Part shown: positions 58,431 to 64,000 of the stretch, piece by piece
How the letters are laid out: each line of letters begins with the position of its first letter
Position numbering within the stretch: position 1 is the stretch's first letter
Source: Trachythela sp. YZ-2020
Lineage: Eukaryota; Cnidaria; Anthozoa; Malacalcyonacea; Clavulariidae
Assembly: GCA_016169945.1 (NCBI GenBank)
Contig: JADLSH010000155.1
Location: 1,991,501 to 2,055,500 of the forward strand
Length of the DNA: 64,000 bases
Direction of reading: 5' to 3'
Notes under the pieces: generated by a model
What the model was told of the DNA's origin: nothing
The model's database searches: none
The model's input: only the letters and a program-made list of their open reading frames with translations
Translations under genes and position numbers: made by a program

Positions 58431-60760
58431 TAGCCGATGCGTGCAGTAATGTAGCAGCTTGAATAAGATTGTTTCCTATTGGCCTAAGCACTAATTGGGT
58501 AGCGAAGGTAGCGGACCAATAAGAACCAAGGGATTCAGTATCGAGAAGTTACATCATTCAATTTGCCTGTACGCAGGCTAGTTCTTAAATTCAAAGATGG
58601 CGCAAATATTTTGAAATGTCAAAAATGTCATATAAAAACGTGGAAATACGAAGGTTTTCAATACGAAAGTATCGACTAGAACGAATGCTTTAAAATGTGT
58701 GGCCAATTTCAAATGTAGTTGTTCTATTTCTGAAGGAGAAACTAAACAGTTAAACCGTCAAACTGTCGAAGATTAAGCCATCAAGGTATATAAGAAAGGT
58801 ATGTAGACCTAAGAAATACTACAACATATTAAAAATAAAACATTGTGTAATTATAAATAGCATCTTGTTTATATACATAGGTTTTCAATACTAAAGTCAA
58901 CTGGACTACCATGAATACTAGCTAACACTGTGACCAATTCCACATTTAGTGGTTATATTTGTGTACTTATTTTGACTTATACTGAAGGGCGAGCATCAAT
59001 TCCACATTTAGTGGTCATATTTGTTTACTTATTTTGATTACTGAAGAGCGAGCATTGTTTGTAAACATGAGAAAATTTGAATTTTACGATGAAAACTATG
59101 CATCAAATCAACAGCATCTTTATGTTCTATACTATTTTGAACATAGCAAACTTGAACTGACCTGCTGAAATATATCAATAACATTTGAGTTAGGAGCCAA
59201 GGTAAGAACTAGCAAGTAGCATATTGTCCTAAAACCTATAGAGTTTAAATTTTGTTACTCATAATTATCCTATATATATAAATATATATTTGTTACTCAT
59301 TTGAATGGGTCTGCCAACGTTTGACCAATACGTACGCCGTGCGCGCGATATCTAGTTTCTCCTTAGTTTCCCACAAATACAAACAAATAACCACGTATTG
59401 TACGTTCGCTCAAACTAGTGTAGTCTGTAGAGTATATATAGATGTTTTAGAGTGATGCGCCGTACAATCTTCAAGTGTTTAAGGCGCAATGTTTGTTGTT
59501 GGAAATATAATATCCCTCATATTACTATAATAATAATCTTTATTCATCAAATACCAATACAGGCACATATGAAATTACATGAAAAAGATACAAAACGTAT
59601 CGTTATAATAACTGTAAAATATTGTAATTAATTACTTGTCGTCAGGAATGCGTCTTGTTGAATACTTATATCGTGTCTGTTCAAGCGTTTGGGTCAAATC
59701 GAAGTATAATAATCAGGAGCTATAGGATCGTCTTAAAATATTGCAAGACGTAGGGAGAACTAAGCTCTTCGGTTTTCTTGTAAAAACTTGACCCTTTTAC
59801 AGTGTAATAATTATCAAGAATATGTGACAGCTGACCCTTGAACTCTAATAAATAGAGCTCGCTATTGCGCGTTTATGTCTGAATTATATTCAACACTGAT
59901 TTCTAGTTTCTCTTTAGCTTCCCACAAACACAAATAAATACCCATGTACGGTTCGCTCAAACTATTGTAGAGTATAGATGTTTTAGAGCGATGCGCTTGT
60001 TGTTGGAAATATAATGCCCTTGTATAGACTGAAGTATGTCGAATATTTTACATAATGCGTGACGAATATGGGCATGATTTGTACGTTTCTCGTTCGTATT
60101 GCACTTGCATTTATCGTATCGTTCCCTTGATGCGTTATTGATCTGGTTAAAACACAAGTACGCACCTCAAAATGCGCAAGTATTCTAAGATGCACACAAT
60201 AAATTTGCATGCGTTTTGTGCGGGTGACTTGGGGTAACCGTGGAAGTGCAAGTTTGTGACACCCCCAAAAAGCCACGACGACGACGACGAAGAAAACAGA
60301 CAGGGGCATATTAAACATACGGCTTTACTCTGCCAGCCGCAGCCGTAACTATATACACCTTGTCCCAATGGGAATACTTGTCCCTAGAGTCAAGCTATTC
60401 TTGCTTTATTGTGTTTGCCCCCTTTGCAAAATGGCGCCCGTAATTACGAAATTGCATATTGTTCAATATTACTCCTTCATGGGCAACTGTGGCATCACCG
60501 TGAGCAGATACATGTACGCTTAGCGGACCTATTCTTATATGAGATTATGCAATAACCAAGGTTTCAACGTTCGGTGGCTCATGTTTGAACTACGGTTGCC
60601 TTACCATACAGTCTGGTAATGGTATTAAATAGTTCGTTGTGTTATTCTGTTTGACCGTTGTGCCACCATGTCAGCTGGTAACAACGTTCGGTGGCTCATG
60701 TTTGAACTATAGTCACCTTACCATACAGTCTGGTAATGGTGTTCAATGAACTCCGAATCC
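58431..60760. other. Gene-poor stretch with direct repeats
   Basis: No gene supported. Tandem pair of about 60 bp at 58935-59054 (ccacatttagtgg units). Direct repeat 59349-59512 and 59899-60015 (ctagtttctccttagtttcccacaa). Direct repeat 60565-60623 and 60682-60740 (caacgttcggtggctcatg). A short (gac)n tract lies near 60272-60288. Confidence 0.6.
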
Positions 60761-60769
60761 TACAAATAC

Positions 60770-62967
60770 TGGCATAATAAAGTACAACCAGATGTTAAAT
60801 CGGCTCGTAAAAAGTATTATATGAATTCAGTTGGAAAGTGAAAAATTCTAATCCTACCAGATGGTGGAAGGAGGTTAACTCATTGGGTGGCCTCAAATCG
60901 AAAGAGTCCTGGGTCATATAACGATTTTCTTGTGGGACTAACGTCGCATTTTGAACCTCTGCCGAGGCATACTATTGTCCAGGAATTTGAAGTTTCTGAT
61001 AGTTTACTTGCCCATACAGGGCAAGTTTATTCAGAGTTGAAACATCTAAAGACCACCAAGTCTCCTGGCCCTGATATGATTCCCAATAAAATTCTTAAGA
61101 ATTTTGCTTCGAATTCGCTCCGGTCATTACTGATATGTATAATGCGTCAATGAGTCAGGGAGTGTTTCCCGACCTGCTAAAGCGTGCCTTTGTAGTTCCT
61201 ATAGATCGTTTTCACTGACGTCACGGCTTTTCCCCCAGATTATTTTAGTGTAATATTTTCTATGTTTTGTATAGAGCAGGCAAAAATATACCTAGAGCCA
61301 AAATTTGGGAGCGATAGCGTTTTTGGTGGCTGAACTGTGGAGAAATTAAAGTAGCGATTAGTACGGGGACGCCATGTTGGTGTACCACTTTGGTACACCA
61401 ACATGGCGGCCAAAATACTAAGGCCCGGAGAAAGCCGAATTTTAATCACAATGGTTAGATTTATACACAAAATGACTTAGATATCACATTTAAAGCTTAA
61501 CCAAGCCTAAGACGTCGAATTGTGTGAAAGAAATAGCTTTCCGCGATCTTTGAAAATGCGCTGACGTCAGCATTGCCAAAATTCAAAACTCTATAACTCT
61601 AGAAGGAATGGTCGTATCAACCTAACCTTTTCGACAAAAACTCACAACAACGATCTGCAAAACATATATAACGACCAATTTAGATTTTAGAATTTTGATG
61701 ACGTCACGTGAAAACCATCTATACCTAAGGTGTCACCTCCCTCAACTATCGAAGATGACTTAAGACCGATATCTTTAACAGCTCAGATATCAAAATTGAT
61801 GAAAAGTTTTGTTTTAAAATCTCTCACGTCTGAAGTAGCTCATAAATTAGATCCGAAGCATTTTGTCCTTCCAAAGAAGTCAACAACCCAAGCTCTTGTG
61901 TATCTTCTCCATTTGATCCTTTCTGCGCTAGACCATGGTCAATGTTCTGTTAGAATATTTTTTGCATATTTTAAGAAGGGCTTTGATTTCGTTGACCACA
62001 ATGTCATCATCGACGAACTTCAAAAGCTTCAAGTTAATCCAGCAATAATAAGATGGATAGGATCCTTTCTTTCCTGTCGCGAACAATGCGTTAGAATTGG
62101 TTCTTCGATTTCATCATGGAATCGGGTCAACGGTGGTCTACCCCAAGGAACTAAGCTCGGGCCCTTTCTGTTTGCGATTCTGGGGAATTCCCTTTTAAAG
62201 GACTGGAATGCGCGAATTAAGTTTGTCGACGACACGTCTGCCTTGGAGGTCATCCTCCGTTGCTCTCCCAGTCTTATGCCCATTTTTGTGAATGAAGTAG
62301 ACTTTCTCAAAGTCCCTCGTCTTTAGAATCGTCTTTAATGAAACTTAATTGCAAGAAATGTAAGGAAATGACTATATCCTTCCTTCAATATCATCTTTCA
62401 CATGATAGTCCAATCTATATTGACGGCGTTTTGGTGCAGTCTGTGTCTTCATTTAAACTGCTCGGAGTGATGCTAAGGAATGATCTTTCTTGGTCCGACC
62501 ACGTTGATTATGTCATCAAAAAATCGAATTCCGGACTTTACGCTTTGCGTCAGTTAAAAAAGGCTGGTTTGATTGTCAAAAATGTTGTTATTATAATTAT
62601 ATTCAACCTTTATTAGGTCCCGCATAGAGTACGCTTCTCCAGCATGGTCAGCGTTGACGATAAATCAATCCGATCTAATTGAATCCATCCAGAAGAGAGC
62701 GCTTCATATTATTATTCCCGATATGTCATCTCTGATGCATTGAACCATACAGGACTACAAACGTTATGTATGCGCAGACAAAGTTCGTGCGAGTTTTTCA
62801 TTATTAAACTAAAGCTTGAGAGTGCTCCAATTAATCCTCTGAAAGACGTAATTGCAAACCAGACCAATGTACATACTCATAATTACGACTTAAGATTTGA
62901 GCCCAATAATATGCGAAGAACAAATACAGAACGATTTAAAAATTTTATAACTGTAAAATACAATAAT
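60770..62967 (+). pseudogene. CR1-like LINE ORF2 remnant, interrupted by a MITE
   Basis: Reverse transcriptase pieces in order: SARKKYY near 60810, KTTKSPGPDMIPNKILKNF (about 61050-61100), then after the inserted MITE DDLRPISLTAQISKLMKSF (61752-61810), FKKGFDFVDHNVI (a decayed DFSKAFD motif), GGLPQGTKLGPFLFAI and FVDDTS at the catalytic FADD position. The tail (FKLLGVMLRNDLSW, then YDLRFEPNNMRRTNTERFKNF) is that of CR1-type elements. Several frameshifts (about 62325, 62615, 62740) inactivate it. The end is followed by an ATT-repeat tail at 63037. Confidence 0.85.
61204..61719. mobile_element. MITE inside LINE, 516 bp, TATA duplication
   Basis: Inverted ends gatcgttttcactgacgtca and its counterpart tgacgtcacgtgaaaac. 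Flanking TATA at 61200-61203 and 61720-61723. Deleting it rejoins the LINE frame (VVPI then PKVSPPS), so the insertion came later. An internal palindrome (catgttggtgtacc, 61372-61406) is present. Confidence 0.82.
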
Positions 62968-63036
62968 TAGTGTACATTTTGTAAATTCTACCATGTAATT
63001 CAGTTTATACTGCAATTTGGTTCTAATAAACCGATT

Positions 63037-63062
63037 ATTATTATTATTATTAATAATAATAA
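63037..63062. repeat. (ATT)n/(AAT)n tail of LINE
   Basis: Short TTA/ATT repeats then TAA repeats directly after the LINE end, the usual 3' tail of this LINE group. Confidence 0.85.
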
Positions 63063-63135
63063 CTCGCAATACCTGTATTTAATTCCCCCCCACCCTCCAT
63101 ACGTCGATAAAACAACTGATATCCCCCAAGAAATT

Positions 63136-64000
63136 ATGAGTTTTGAGGTAGTCCCACAGAGTTTCAAACGTGTAAAAGTCAAAAAGGGCCCCAGTAAACG
63201 ACAAAATGACTTGCCAATTTTTCTGTTATCGAACGCTAGATCGCTTCTTCAGAAAATGGATGATCTCGATGTTTGATTAATAAAAATAAAGTTCATATTG
63301 CTTTTATCACTGAAACGTGGTTGTCTGACCAAATAGATGACGCTGCTGTTGCGATTAATGGATATAAAGTGGTTAGACGAGACAGAAAATTAAGAATCGG
63401 TGGTGGTGCCTGCGCTTTTGTCAAATCTAATATATCTTTTAAGATTTTAGACGATCTACTGGATGATTCTTTTGAAACCTTGTGGCTGTACGTCAGACCG
63501 TATAAGTTGCCTCGTGGGGTTTCCTGTATTGTGTGTATAATTTACCATCCACCATCCAATGACTCAAATGCGTTACTCGGTCATTTAACTGCTATGTTGG
63601 ACTTAGCTCTCTCAAAATACCCCCATGCTAGAATTTTATTTGTAGGCGATTTTAATAAATGCCGTACTTCCAGTTTATGCCGACGTTTTAATCTCAAACA
63701 AATCGTTAAACATCCTACTAGAGGTAACGCAATCCTTGATTTGGTCCTAACTAACCTAGCAGAATTCTATTACATGCCTCGAGTTATCTCACCGCTTGGC
63801 CTGAGTGACCATAACTCTCTTTTGTGTAGCCCCGTGCAATCTAACTTGAAGAATGATACCAGAAAGGTGAAAATGAGAAAAGGAAACACAACTGCCAAAA
63901 ATGCTCTAGGTAAATGGCCGTCAAACGTCAACTGGAGTACCTTATACCATGCTGATCCATGTGAACAAAAACTTTCGAAATTTTCCACAGTATAATAGAA
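63136..64000 (+). pseudogene. CR1-like LINE endonuclease, second copy, runs off window
   Basis: Begins near ATG 63136 (FEVVPQSFKRVKVK..., LSNARSLLQKMDDLDV), shifts frame near 63272, then reads as an apurinic-type endonuclease: FITETWLSD, GGGACAFVK, VCIIYHPPSND, ILFVGDFN, ILDLVLTN and GLSDHNSL. All the catalytic signatures (E, D/N, H) are present. It stops at 63995 with TAA shortly before the window end. Head-to-tail with the previous LINE. Confidence 0.85.

Overview
The window reads as nuclear DNA of a metazoan, most probably a cnidarian or another marine invertebrate. It is AT-rich, has short spliced genes (introns near 46-48 bp), and is dense in transposon families (Polinton, hAT-like, CR1-like LINE, Ty3/gypsy, Harbinger-like MITE, hammerhead-bearing repeats). 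Several protein families here I recall from coral and anemone genomes. That taxonomic call is inference; no rRNA or mitochondrial marker is present.

Layout. 0-3.7 kb: a decayed Ty3/gypsy retrotransposon. 4-12 kb: a methyltransferase gene family (one pseudogene, one intact copy, one promoter-only fragment) on a local segmental duplication, with minisatellites, a TTACG pentamer tract and a long palindrome. 12.2-13.3 kb: a short tandem repeat and a broken glutamine-rich gene. 13,342-32,587: a complete Polinton/Maverick of 19,246 bp, with 149/143-bp terminal inverted repeats (TIRs) and a perfect 6-bp target duplication (ACTGTC). 33.5-39.1 kb: a foldback element carrying a nested element, which itself holds an hAT-like MITE and a tandem dimer of hammerhead ribozymes. 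39.8-40.8 kb: another hammerhead and two abutting short hAT-like elements. 41.0-42.7 kb: a third, intact methyltransferase copy. 43,386-57,712: a 14.3-kb composite with TIRs and a 9-bp target duplication. It holds a RecQ-like helicase remnant, a THAP gene, a P2RX7_C-like gene, a large unrecognised gene and several nested elements, one carrying a PIF1-like helicase. 57.7-64 kb: a MITE, low-copy direct repeats and two head-to-tail CR1-like LINEs.

The Polinton is the centrepiece. It encodes protein-primed DNA polymerase B, a chromodomain integrase, packaging ATPase, double-jelly-roll major capsid protein, a probable penton protein, and about 16 small proteins, many with membrane segments. I could not find the adenovirus-type protease usual for the group. 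Its genes fall into two groups by 5' signal. Polymerase, zinc-finger and other small non-structural genes follow a conserved module ending AAAAACACACTAATAAAG. Capsid, integrase and most membrane-protein genes start at a TAATAAATG/TAAATG motif, in two cases as shared perfect palindromes between divergent genes. Some transcription units end in AT-rich hairpins. This is an early/late-like layout resembling that of large cytoplasmic DNA viruses and virophages. Two proteins carry collagen-like Gly-X-Y stalks, one with a C-terminal beta-rich head like a fibre. A small membrane protein ends in PTAPPLYPGL, which packs TSG101-, NEDD4- and ALIX-type late motifs into ten residues. Together these suggest a virus-like element that can build particles and may use ESCRT; that last step is inference.
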